From assembly GCA_029962745.1 (NCBI GenBank), contig CM057156.1:1536187-1600186 (forward strand): a stretch of DNA of 64,000 nucleotides. Reading direction: 5' to 3'. The notes under the pieces were generated by a model. The model saw nothing but the letters and a program-made list of their open reading frames with translations. It ran no database searches and was not told where the DNA came from. The position numbers and the translations under genes are program-made. This document shows, in pieces, positions 31,914 through 41,968 of this stretch. The DNA comes from Echinometra lucunter. Taxonomy: Eukaryota > Echinodermata > Echinoidea > Camarodonta > Echinometridae. Numbering within the stretch: the first letter of the stretch is position 1; the number at the start of each line of letters is the position of its first letter.

Positions 31914-32437
31914 GGGCAGGCTCAGTCTCACAAGTTTAAACGCTGTTTCGGTGGAGGGAGTGGGATTTGGATATCTTTTTGGAGGAAGGGTGGGCGGGAT
32001 CGATCGATGAATGGGGGGTTGCGCTCATTTGCGTTTTTCTAGCAATTTGCTCTCGGCTCTGCAGGTCGGCGGCGCTGATGGCATCATGTGCGGGCAGCTC
32101 TGTGTTTGCTATGTTTCGCGTTCCCTCAGTCTCAGTGGAGGTTGCATGTTATCGAGCCCCTGTGGTCTTTGACTATGGGTTTCGGGGATATGTGGCTTCC
32201 GGGGGGCTTGGGGATGCGGGCAGGTGGAGGCTGCTCACGTGTGGAGTCGTCGGTGCAGGTGCTGCCGGTTTGTGGGGCCAAGAGTGGTTTGCTGGAGAGG
32301 GTGGGGGAGGGTGAGTGGGTGCAATTTTCTTGTTTGCTGATTGAATTTTGCTTGTTTCTTTTATTTGGAACGCATTTCGAGTTTGTCTCCTTCTATTGCG
32401 ACAGTGGGGTTTCTGGGAGGGACTTTACTTTTTCAAT
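31911..32437 (+). mobile_element. A-to-G hypermutated copy of the TTAAAGGG palindromic MITE
   Basis: It aligns along its whole length with the complete MITE at 25171-25716, including CTCTCGGCTCTG, the central TTTGACTATGGG and the right-arm end GGGACTTTA. Most differences are A in the reference and G here. In 32064-32097 against 25301-25334 there are nine differences, eight of them A to G. In the right arm, 32223-32255 against 25524-25557, there are eight A to G, one G to A, one T to A and a 1-base gap. Both arms are changed on the same strand, the LINE sense strand. Open frames here exist because A loss removed stop codons. Confidence 0.85.
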
Positions 32438-32640
32438 AATAATAATCATTATTAGGTATGCATCATCAACTATGTCTTTTTTTTTTTTTTTGCATTACTT
32501 TGCTTTGCCATAATTTTATTGAACATGTATTCATTTGTTGTTCATATGCTTTTATGTATGTTGCCTTGTATAGTTTCAGAATTGTATATTGTACCTTTTT
32601 GAAGAGGTGAATAAAGACAAAATTAAATGAAATGAAATAT

Positions 32641-32713
32641 ATCAATTTTTTTAACCATTGTGTAATCACTTTAAACCATGTCATTACTCGAGCCAGGACT
32701 TTTATCCTGGAAA

Positions 32714-32748
<35 letters not shown>

Positions 32749-33360
32749 TGATTTGGTTCGGACATAGGTGTACCGCTGAAGCCTCCATGCAGTACCGGTA
32801 CCCATTTTTAAAGATCACTTTGGCAGGAAAGATTACCGGTACCCATTATTAGGAATTTTGCATCTCGGATGTGTACTTTAGCGACAATGTGGGCGAGAAT
32901 ATCATTCTCAACAATAAAAATTACCCATGTTTAAAAAAGTGGGAGACATGTTTAAGGATTTTCCAGCACAAAACCACATCCCATGTCTAGGGATTTCATG
33001 CAAAAAAGCGACCCATCAGAGGTGCACAACCACGTAAACCATAGTAGGTGAGTATTCCCCCCCCCCCCCCGGGAATTTTATTCTGCACACACAACTCCAG
33101 TATATGTATACATGTACATATACATGTACATGTAGAAGAGAATCCCCTTTGGCTTATCTAGAAATGGGCTTAACATGCTCTTTTGACACAAGCCACCCTC
33201 CTTCTATATCAATTTAGTGTAGAATTATTTACTAAATACTAAATTAGTATAATGAAAATATCACAAAAATGTTGGGGGGAGGGGTTTGTGTCAAAAGGGT
33301 GCATTCACTGCACTAAGTGCTGCTCCTGTCTCAACACACCCTTTCACGATAAGCCATCCC
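32641..33360. other. CERT intron 1 with an exceptional G run
   Basis: The G run at about 32716-32744 is 28-29 bp long, the longest in the window. A C run lies at 33058-33070. ACCGGTACCCATT is repeated near 32795 and 32838. A TACATGTACATGTA tract lies near 33110-33134. No gene. Confidence 0.6.
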
Positions 33361-33630
33361 CCTTCTTCTTCTTATTCTTCTTCTTCTTCTTCTTCTTCTT
33401 CTTTCTTCTTCTTTCTTTTTTTTCTTCTTCCTCTCCTTCCTCTTCCTCTTCTCCTCCTCCTCCTCCTTCTCCTCCTCCTTCTCCTCCTTCTCCACCTCCT
33501 CCTTCTCCTCCTCCTTCTCCTCCTCCTTCTCCTTCTCCTCCTTCTCCTCCTCCTTCTCCTTCTTCTTCTTCTTCCTCTTCCTCTCCTCTTATTCTCCTCC
33601 TTCTTCATCCTTCTCCTCCTCTTCCTAGGT
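33361..33630. repeat. (TTC/TCC)n polypyrimidine array
   Basis: About 270 bp of CTT, CTC and TCC units, purely pyrimidine on the plus strand over most of its length. Translated runs of S, P, L or R are products of the repeat. Confidence 0.95.
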
Positions 33631-34193
33631 TGCTTTTGGTGTAAAAAGATGTTGTTGCATCCAGAACACAAACAATACAGTCCATACAGACAACAGTGCA
33701 CAGGCTTCTCACCGGGATTTTCAATGCACATGGTGGAAACGTAACGTTCGGCAAGGAGGAAAAATTAACACATGGTACAGAAAACTGATGCATGACCTTG
33801 TTTTGGTTTGGTAACTTTTAATACAAATAGTGCCATTGGCAAATTATTGGCTGCACTTTCAATATGCTTAAATTTACACATGGTGGTACTTCCCCTTCAA
33901 AATTACCCGTGGTGGCAAATGTGTTCTTTAAATTTACACATGCTGGCCCAACCATGTGTAAAAGTCCTGGCGAGAAGCATGGCAGTGCAAAAGATGAAAT
34001 CATAACAAATAGGAACACTTCAAAGCTTACTACTTAATTTCTAATTTATCCAGAGACAGTATTCCGTAGAGAAGGATCAGCATAAGCATAGACACTCCCC
34101 CCCCCCCCCCCCCACTTAGTATAAAGCTCAGCTGGGAAAAACAAGTACCAAGTACAAAGTGAGTCCCATAAAAGAAAAGTCATTCAGTGTCAG
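33631..34193. other. CERT intron 1, unannotated part
   Basis: Non-coding; AAATTTACACATGGTGG-like words recur near 33870-33945. A C run lies at 34096-34113. Confidence 0.4.
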
Positions 34194-34414
34194 GTATGGC
34201 TATCTGCTTTTTAAACTGCAGTGTGTCAGTGCAACAAATCTTCATTTTAAGATTTATCAAAATTTCCCAAAATGCAGATACAGTAGCCCTTTGTTTGCAC
34301 TGAACCCTCGAAACAAAGGGCTCTCTGCATTTTGGGAAATTTAGATAGATCTAAATCTTGAAATGAAGATTTGTTGCACTGACACACTGCAGTTTAAAAA
34401 GCAGATAGCCATAT
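34194..34414. repeat. ~220-bp foldback with ~90-bp arms
   Basis: TATGGCTATCTGCTTTTTAA through ACTGCAGTGTGTCAGTGCAA and CAAATCTTCATTTTAAGAT is repeated, inverted, ending at about 34413, with few mismatches. An inner AGCCCTTTGTTTG / CAAAGGGCT pair lengthens the stem. It lies in CERT intron 1 and could form a long RNA hairpin from either strand. Confidence 0.85.
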
Positions 34415-35614
34415 CTATTTTGGGTGATACCCAGCAAAGTTTGCTGTAGAGACCATTATTACTGTACCAATGGGTTCCTGCTCTCTAATGGATCAATTTG
34501 ATTTTGAAATCTCATTTTGACCAAAAATGCAAATAGCCCTTTGTTGCACTAAACCCTAATAATATTAAATGTATGAAATTTACTACCTTACATTTCAGTA
34601 CATGTATGTAAATCATGTCCTAGTATCTTTTTTAAACCCATTATCCGAGTATGATTTGATTTCAGTGTAATCATAACACGCATTTTCCATAGACCCTTGC
34701 CCGAGTTATCACCGGCTTGACATTCAACGGGTTAACACATCAAGTACAGACTGAGACAGACAGACAGACTGTCCATACCCATGCAGACATGTCAAGACTC
34801 ATGCATCAGGCATAAGACTCCTGCATTGGGGGCTCTTGCTCATCCCCCAAAATCTCTTTCTCACGCCTACATCATAATATTATTATACACACTCCTGGCG
34901 ATCTCACGCATTGCCTGCCTAAAACCTCATGCATTACTGGTCTTTGACCTTGGCATCTCTGCCCATGCACTTTGAAAGGGTTCCGCACATCCACCGTAAA
35001 TTTCATGAAAACATCTGCAAGATCGCCCGCACCTACATGTATATGCGCATCATTGCGCATGCGCAAGATAGTCGCCATTTTCAATCTACACACAAAGTAC
35101 ATTACAAAGGACGTAATGAGAATGTAAACATCCAATGAGTTTTTACAAGCTTTGCCACTTAAATTTTAGCATAGATCTAGGCCTAATTTTTTTTTAGGGA
35201 TGTCAGATTTTTGGTCCCAAGTGTCAGTCAAGTTTGTAATGGCCACAGCTGATAGTTACATGGCTGGTAGTGTCATTGGCCAATGGGAAAGTGATTTCCA
35301 GGGGTTGTTTTGAAATGGCTAAAACTGACTACTACATTAGCAAGATATGAAGAAATGCCAGGCTTCGTGGAGAGTAAATACTAACACTAACAGTAACAGT
35401 TAGATTCTAGATCTAACTGTTAGTGTTAGCTTTTTTTTTCTCTCTCTCTCCAGGAGCCTCCAGGCTACTACATTGTAGGTTTGCTAAGAGTAGTGTCGCC
35501 TTTTTATTTTCTTTTATGATTACATGGAGCCTTGACTTGAGCTTTCTACCCTATCTGTAACTTAAATCTAACTTTAGCTACGTTAACGTTGAGTTAGAAT
35601 CTAGGCCTACTTGC
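34415..35614. other. CERT intron 1, 5' part
   Basis: Intron sequence up to the exon 1 donor. TTGCGCATGCGCAAGAT at about 35050-35066 is a perfect NRF1-type palindrome followed by CGCCATTTT. No exon was recognised. AACAGTTAGATTCTAGATCT and the following TAACTGTTAGTGTTAG form a small inverted repeat near 35393-35430. Confidence 0.45.
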
Positions 35615-35935
35615 CTCAATAACTGCTCTTGCCAAACTCATTGAGCCTCTGCATCCAGATTGCATCTCGTGTCTCGATTTAAAATACGATAAAGTTCCAT
35701 TCTTTAGCACAACCCATCTGTCCTGCCAACCGTGGATGTAATTCGTCCATTTACTCATCGTTTCCTCGAGTTCATCCTCCCTCTCGGTTTCAGCTGCGTT
35801 ATCATCAAACTCATCATCATCCTCATCCTCCTCGTCGAGATCCTCACTCAGCAGGCTCTCGTTGCTTGCCCCGTCCGTCAGCATCTTGTGCTGTTCGCTG
35901 GCTTCTCCGTGATAATACCTCTCCTTGTCGTGCAT
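35615..35935 (-). CDS. CERT1: CERT exon 1: acidic N-terminus and PH domain
   Basis: The coding part is 321 bp (107 codons) from the ATG at 35935 ([10 protein letters not shown]). The open frame extends upstream and a possible acceptor (TTTTGCAG) lies just before, so an earlier exon cannot be excluded. Residues about 32-60 are strongly acidic ([20 protein letters not shown]), longer than in human CERT. Then [19 protein letters not shown] opens the PH domain almost identically to human, with LSYFKS and GCRGS keeping residues reported to bind Golgi PI4P. CERT carries ceramide from ER to trans-Golgi for sphingomyelin synthesis. The exon ends ATTGAG/GCAAGT, a GC donor in phase 0. Confidence 0.95.
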
Positions 35936-37207
35936 TTCCAATGAATTCCTGCAAAACACTCTGTTCCTACAATATCACATCCGAAAATTCTGCATCGGAA
36001 TAAACATACAAGGCATGAAATACAAGTTAACCTTCAAAATTAGTCAATGAATTAATTTTGTAGCGACTGTTTACGTTCGTGCAATGTAGTCATGTGCAAA
36101 TTATACACGCCCGCAAGTGCTATTTTGTACATCGAAGTGCTACTGTACCATTAAGCACATGTTTAGAATAATTCAGATGACAACAACAATGGTTGTTGGA
36201 GCTGGCAGGAGTGGAAAAAATCCGGGGAAAAAATTCGTTTCCACCACTGGCGTAAATCCACTTTGAGGAGGGGGGGGGGGGGGGTGGGAATGATGGACAT
36301 TTTTGCCGATTTTTTTTTTCTGTCGAACTCACACTTAAGTATAAACACACACACCCTCACACACCCGCACAGACCCCCTTACACACATTTTGCTTTTTAT
36401 TTTTCGAGCGAGCCAAAATAATCACCTTTTTTCTGGCTTTTAGTTTTATTTTCAAATAGAGATTCTAAAAGGTCGTTTATGACAGATTATCAAAAATTTT
36501 ACTAACTGATTAATCAAAATATCATTTCTTTCTTAGAAAATGGGGGGGGGGGGGTATTTGTACACGCCATCCCTCCTCTCAAAAAAGGGGGGATATATCC
36601 CCCATCCCTCCGGGATTTACGCCAATGGATTCTACAACTCGCGTAATTGTTTGTTCGTGTGTGTGTGTGTGTGTGTGAGGGGGGGGGGGTATAGAGTGAG
36701 GGGGCTGGCCAGGGGACTACACTTCCCTGGAGGTTCCTCTACCATAAACAAAAATGAAAAAGAAAGGAAAGAAACAGGAAAGGAGAGAAAAGGAAATAAA
36801 GGCGATGAAAAAAGAAAGGAAAGGAAGGATTGAAAAGAAAGATAGCAAAAGGATACCATAATCTGTATTCATTCTGCTATGTACTTGTACTTTCGTGTTT
36901 ATTCTATTAGTTCACTGAAGAGTATATACCGCCAAGCCAACACGTTTTTTTTTAAATTTCTTTTAAGGGTTCATTTGTTTGGTTTCAGTATTGAAGACTA
37001 GCTTCCTATAAAAAGTTCACAGAGTGGCGTAATGAGCAAAAACTGGGGGGGGGGGGGGGGAGGGCAGAAAAAAATCCGCATCACCACAGGGTGGCATAAT
37101 GGGCAAATGCTTTTTCAGGAAGGGGGTGAAATAAGCATATTTTTCCAGACTATAAATTTGGAACGTTGTCATTTTCCAACATCTGTATTCACCCCTTGGA
37201 AACCAGA
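35936..37207. other. CERT 5' flank, no exon recognised
   Basis: It holds G runs at 36270-36283, 36542-36553, 36680-36689 and 37045-37060, a (GT)n at 36656-36677 and purine-rich (GGAAA)n sequence at 36750-36840. A CERT promoter or non-coding first exon may lie here or up to 38.3 kb, but no decisive signal is visible. Confidence 0.4.
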
Positions 37208-37337
37208 GGTGCGTTTCACGAAACAGTCATAAGTCTAACTTCTTGGACATCCCATTGAAACGCGTGTTGTAGAATTAACACGCGTTTCTATGTGATGTCC
37301 ATGAACTTAGACTTATGACGGTTTCGTGAAACGCAGC
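37208..37337. mobile_element. 130-bp hairpin MITE (TGCGTTTCACGAAAC ends)
   Basis: GGTGCGTTTCACGAAACAGT, CATAAGTCTAACTTCTTGGA and the centre TTGAAACGCGTGTTG are followed by a near-perfect inverted copy. The stem is about 60 bp. A decayed relative lies at 10199-10330. Confidence 0.8.
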
Positions 37338-38380
37338 CCAGCTTTTAGCTGATAAAGGTGATCCTCCCATATGTGGAAATAAATAAATAAATTTTTCCAA
37401 CAAACGCATAATTACGACTTACAAAAAAGTGAGGATAAAACCCCGAAAAATCATGTCATTCCCTCATTTGTAAATCACTAGTATAGAGTTAGAAATAAAC
37501 CACGTTTAAATTTTATTGGGGGCAACTCCCCATTGCCCCCAACCCATTAGTACGCCAGTGAGTTCACATAGTACTGCATGTTTTATTTTATTATTTTTAT
37601 AGAACTTCTTACTTACCTCTTCCCGTATATATCTCATGCATCTTTGTATTCCTCTTTCGTATGCCTGTTTTGCATGCCGGAATATTATTGTTGTTATACT
37701 TGAAATACATTTTGTCGGAATACATTGTTTTTTTCTTTCTTTCTTTTCCTCAGTCAGAGGTATTTATTCATCAATCAAAATCATATTCATACATTTGCTC
37801 ATATCAAATAAACTTCTGTCTATTCTTCTTTTACATGTCCTTCCCCCCCCCCCCCCCATACACCTTGAACTTCTACTGACTACGTGTGGTCCGCCTAGCC
37901 CCTCTCCAAAGATGCATCCCCCACCAGCGCCATCAAGGTAACCATGGAAACAGTAGCCGCAGGAACGGGTCTTGCGGCATAAAATGTACTGGGGGAAGAC
38001 ATATACCTCAATTAATTACCCCTTCCCTCTTTCTTCTCCACCCCCACCCCCCTCCGTGGTCTATTGCGGTAGCAGTATGCATTGCGTCACTTGGCACTGT
38101 CAATAATTGAGTATGATTCTTGTCGGATTAGCCCTTACCCTACCAATACCCCTTAATGGTTCATTACGTCACTACTCTGCACTTACTAAACTGCGCATGC
38201 AAAATCGCGGGGGAGGGGGGAGGGTGGTGTCATTCCCCCTGTAATATTTGAGAGAGACTTTACTGTAGTAGGTAAATTTGAATATGGCGAAAAAAAGTTG
38301 GAAAAGATTTCTCATCGGACATGCGATGGCCGCTCACAGCTACAGCCTATAAGCAATAAGGGAAAACTGTGATGGCATGC
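37338..38380. other. intergenic stretch, possible CERT upstream region
   Basis: Two TGACG-type words (GCATTGCGTCAC at about 38079 and CATTACGTCAC at about 38162) and CTGCGCATGCAAAATCGCG at about 38195 lie within 130 bp. C and G runs occur at 37843-37857 and 38211-38224. This would suit a promoter, but there is no direct evidence. Confidence 0.35.
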
Positions 38381-38832
38381 AGCAAAACCCCCTGTGGGTT
38401 GGCTGCTGTACACTGTTATTTTTGCTTAGTTTTTCGTATTTTACTTTCCTTTTTTATTTGTTCTTTCCTTTTTCGTCATTCCTCTCCTCCTGTCCATTTG
38501 TCTTGTTATGCTTCTTTTACTCTTGTTTCATTGTGCTGTTTTATTGACTTTTCATTTTTTGTTTGTCACGTGTGTTTGTTGAAAATGTACCCAATAGAGT
38601 ATATTAAAAGGGAACCTTATCTACAAGCATTTGCTTCCAAGGTTTCCTCCACATTTCTGTTATGCATTAATCTTCCTCCGTGCATCTTATTATTATCTTA
38701 GACTATCTGTTGTTTACTTCAAATTTAACATATGTATTTAAATGTTGTTCTATTATATTTTGTTATATTATGGAAAAGACTTGTATCATTGCAGATAATG
38801 TGGAAATAAAACCTAAATGAAATGAAATGAAA
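38381..38832 (+). mobile_element. LINE 3' end fragment
   Basis: A T-rich stretch like the 3' UTR of the 11-kb LINE ends GTGGAAATAAAACCTAAATG and AAATGAAATGAAAACC, the same AAATG tail. No ORF2 remains, so it is a 5'-truncated copy. Its border on the left is not certain. Confidence 0.55.
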
Positions 38833-39113
38833 ACCAACCCTGACTCTCAAGTTTAACACAGTCATTATCAACGGTTGCGTACTGTCTGCAGGTTCCCAGG
38901 GGCCATGGCATTAATGAACTTCATCGTTTGACAGATGATGCCATTGTATGGCTCTCTACCCCAGCGAGATCTGTCACTTTAGCTGCAAATGTTAAACGAA
39001 AATGAACTTTTCAGGATCCGAAGTACTATACCAGTAGAGTGCAAAGATTCACTAGATGGGAAATAAAACTCGGTCGATAATGCTCACTTTCATATAGCAC
39101 TAATTAGAAATCT

Positions 39114-39358
39114 ATGGTGGCCCTGAAGTACGCTCGACAACAGGTCATGTGCGACGTGAATTTCGCATCCCAGGTCCTGAATTTCGCATCCCGGGTCCTG
39201 AACTTCGCATCCCAGGTCATGAATTTCGCGCCACGGGTCGTGAATTTCACGACTGGGATGCAAAGTTCGCGCCGCGGGTCGTGAATTTCATGACTAGGAT
39301 GCAAAGTTCGCGCCGCGGGTCATGAATTTCGCATCGCGGGTCGTGAATTTCACGCTGT
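39114..39358. mobile_element. foldback-type repeat, copy 1 (one end only)
   Basis: It starts ATGGTGGCCCTGAAGTACGC and TCGACAACAGGTCATGTG, then short direct units of GAATTTCGCATCCCGGGTC type in both orientations. The other end is lost. It is related to the copies at 40560 and 41352. Confidence 0.7.
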
Positions 39359-39385
39359 TGGCTCAGCCTTGCCATCCCCTTGCCA

Positions 39386-39403
39386 TCCCCCCCCCCCCCC
39401 CGG
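39386..39403. repeat. poly-C run followed by poly-A
   Basis: A C run and then CGGC(A)14, an example of the many homopolymer runs in the window. Confidence 0.8.
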
Positions 39404-39761
39404 CAAAAAAAAAAAAAAATAGTTTGGCTTTGACTAAATAATAGTGCACATAATAAGAATTTTTTGTTTAGTGAAAACCCAAAATGCTTTACTTGTATTA
39501 TGGGAGGGAGGGGGCGCTGGTGACTGTTCCAGTCTCTAACTTTCCCTGGAGCAAGTTGCAAATGATCCTACCAGTATTGGGGCATTCGATGTCTTAAATT
39601 CGTGCAATGAAGGGGTATATTCTGACAAAATTAGATTGTCACTTATAAAACGTCAACATTGTTCTCACTTGCTTTTTCCGATCGCAAAAACATCTCCCCC
39701 CCCCCCCGAATATTATTTTGAGTTGAAAATTATGTATGTTATATCTGAGTTACAAATGGAA

Positions 39762-39803
39762 AAAAATAATGAAATGGAATGAAATGGAATGAAATGAAAT
39801 GAA
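39762..39803 (+). mobile_element. LINE tail remnant, (GAAAT)n
   Basis: AATAATGAAATGGAATGAAA and TGGAATGAAATGAAATGAAT match the tails of the two LINEs. Upstream sequence could not be assigned. Confidence 0.5.
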
Positions 39804-40465
39804 TTTCCCAGGAAAGAGAATCTTACGTCTATGCATTTGAAGTCATATCGGTAAGACAAGAAAACAAAGAATGCTTTTTCTTTGGGGGGGGGGGGTACTA
39901 CTACTCTAAAGAAAATGCATTAAACAAACCCAAAAAGGAATTATCATTATTGCAACAAATCGTCTTGTATTTATTTCATTAATTTATATATTTGCTTTTG
40001 AAAATAATAAATTTATATCTTCTTACTTGTTGCATGAAAAAGGAGGTCTGGCAATAGCTTTCATTGACAGTGTGGAATCGAAGGACAAATTTCATGAATT
40101 TATGCCATGTCGGGGAGGCAGGCATGTACTGCAGAAAAAAATGCTTCTTTATAAGAAACATTCGATGAGAATTGAGAGAGGGGAGAGAGAAATAGATGAG
40201 GAGAGAGAAAGGAAGAGAGGGTGAGGAGGGAGATGGGGGGGGGGGGGTTAAAGCGTGAGTGGAAAAGAAAGTGAGGAGAGAGAGAGAAAACGTCGGAAAT
40301 AATCTATTACTTCTCTGAATGGAGAGCGGAGCTCACTTTTTGATGGCACCAGCAGAGAGTGTGGGAAAATAGCTCCCTCTTTCTTCAGCAACCCAAACAT
40401 GACAAAATGTTTGAGCGGAGAGGGACACAGCGTATGAGAGCTATATCAGAAGCCCTCCTCCTTTT
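39804..40465. other. intergenic, purine-rich in part
   Basis: No gene. AGAGAG-rich sequence with a G run lies at 40170-40290. A G run lies at 39884-39894. Confidence 0.4.
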
Positions 40466-40559
40466 CCATCACCTCATCTTCTTTCTTTTTCTTCTTCTTC
40501 TCCTTCTTCTTCTTCTTCTTCTCCTCCTCCTTCGTCATTATGGTTAATATCAAAATCAT

Positions 40560-40758
40560 ATGGTGGCCCGGAAGTATGCTCGAAAACAGGTCATGTGCGC
40601 CGTGAATTTTGTGCTCAATGGACGCGAACTTTGCTACCAAGTCGCTAAATTCGCGACCACTGGACGCGAACTTTGCGGCCAATTTGCAAATTTCGCGACC
40701 AAAATAGCGAAATTCACGGCGCAGATGACCTGTTGTCGAGCGTACTTCAGGGCACCAT
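40560..40758. mobile_element. foldback-type repeat, copy 2 (both ends)
   Basis: The ends ATGGTGGCCCGGAAGTATGC and, inverted, ATGGTGCCCTGAAGTACGCT match each other, as do GGTCATGTGCGCCGTGAATT and its inverted form. The inside has short TTCGCGACCA / GCGAACTTTG units. A (CTA)n array starts right after it. Confidence 0.8.
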
Positions 40759-40761
40759 AAC

Positions 40762-40803
40762 TACTACTTTCATCCACTACTACCAATACTACTACTACTA
40801 CTA

Positions 40804-40870
<67 letters not shown>

Positions 40871-40992
40871 CACTACTACCACTACTATTACCACTACCAC
40901 TACTACTACTACCACTACCACTACTACCACTACTACCACTACCACTACCACTACCACTACCACTACCACTACCACTACTACTACCACTACTA

Positions 40993-41068
<76 letters not shown>

Positions 41069-41163
41069 CACTACCACTACTACCACTACTACTACTACTA
41101 CCACTACTACCACTACTACTGCTACCACTACCACTACTACTACCACTACTACTACCACTACTA

Positions 41164-41197
<34 letters not shown>

Positions 41198-41217
41198 CAC
41201 TACTACTACTACTACTA

Positions 41218-41281
<64 letters not shown>

Positions 41282-41310
41282 CAATACTATACTGCTACTA
41301 TTACTACTAG
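40762..41310. repeat. (CTA/CCA)n trinucleotide array, ~550 bp
   Basis: CTA units with CCA variants run without a break. Poly-V and poly-Y frames are products of the repeat. It starts with CTACTACTTTCATCCACTAC, the same lead as the array after copy 3. Confidence 0.97.
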
Positions 41311-41351
41311 TACTGGTGGTGGTGATGCTATAATGGTTTGATAATGATTTT

Positions 41352-41607
41352 ATGTTGGCCCTGAAGTACGCTCGACAAGTCATGTGCGCCGTGAATTTCG
41401 CGCCCAATAGACGCGAACTTTGCTACCGAGTCACTAAATTCGGGACCATTGGACGCGAACTTTGCGGCCAATTCACAAATTTTGAGTCCGGGTCGTCAAC
41501 TTTGCAGCCAATTTGCAAAGCTCGCGGCCAAGTCGCAAATTTCGCGACCAAAATAGCAAAATTCACGGCGCACATGACCTGTTGTCGAGCATACTTCAGG
41601 GCACCAT
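41352..41607. mobile_element. foldback-type repeat, copy 3 (both ends)
   Basis: It has the same ends and inner units as copy 2, with one more block (GGGTCGTCAACTTTGCAGCC). The sequence after it (CACCATAACTACTACTTTCA) is the same as after copy 2, so the repeat and its flanking array were duplicated together. Confidence 0.8.
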
Positions 41608-41611
41608 AACT

Positions 41612-41763
41612 ACTACTTTCATGCACTACTACCAATACCACTACTTCTACTACCACTACTACTACTACCACTACTACTACTACCACTACTACTACCACTA
41701 CTACTTCTACCACTACTACCACTTCCACTACTGGTGGAAGTAGTAATGGTAGTAGTAGTAGTG

Positions 41764-41797
<34 letters not shown>

Positions 41798-41825
41798 TAG
41801 TAGTAGTAGTAGTACAGTAGTAGTG

Positions 41826-41901
<76 letters not shown>

Positions 41902-41909
41902 TAGTAGTG

Positions 41910-41966
<57 letters not shown>

Positions 41967-41968
41967 AT
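41612..41968. repeat. inverted trinucleotide array: (ACT)n then (AGT)n
   Basis: About 115 bp of ACT/ACC units meet about 235 bp of AGT/GGT units at about 41733 (CCACTACTGGTGG). The two halves are reverse complements, so over 100 bp of stem can form with almost no loop. Confidence 0.95.

Larger units (their letters stand above)
27894..32640 (+). mobile_element. second, decayed LINE with a MITE in its 3' part
   Basis: In order it shows an ORF1 remnant, an endonuclease, a reverse transcriptase and a C-terminal part, broken by many frameshifts and stops. Then come a palindromic MITE (31911-32437) and a 3' UTR ending GAATAAAGACAAAATTAAAT and GAAATGAAAT. It belongs to a different family from the 11-kb LINE but shares the same kind of AAATG tail. 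It lies antisense in CERT intron 1. The 5' border is the half MITE. Confidence 0.8.

Noticed and set aside
31967..32513. GC-rich overlapping plus-strand ORFs of 115 and 141 codons that look gene-like
   Set aside because: They lie in the A-to-G altered MITE and its flank. Loss of A removed stop codons (TAA, TAG, TGA), so the frames are a by-product.
33252..33744. Serine/proline-, leucine- and arginine-rich ORFs
   Set aside because: They come from the TTC/TCC array; no domain or conserved flank.
35046..35080. NRF1-like TGCGCATGCGCA with nearby CGCCATTTT as the CERT promoter
   Set aside because: It lies downstream of the first coding exon, inside intron 1. It could be an internal element, but the core promoter should be above 35.9 kb.
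40634..41407. Long poly-valine (257 aa) and poly-tyrosine/histidine (222 aa) frames
   Set aside because: They are translations of the (CTA/CCA)n array.
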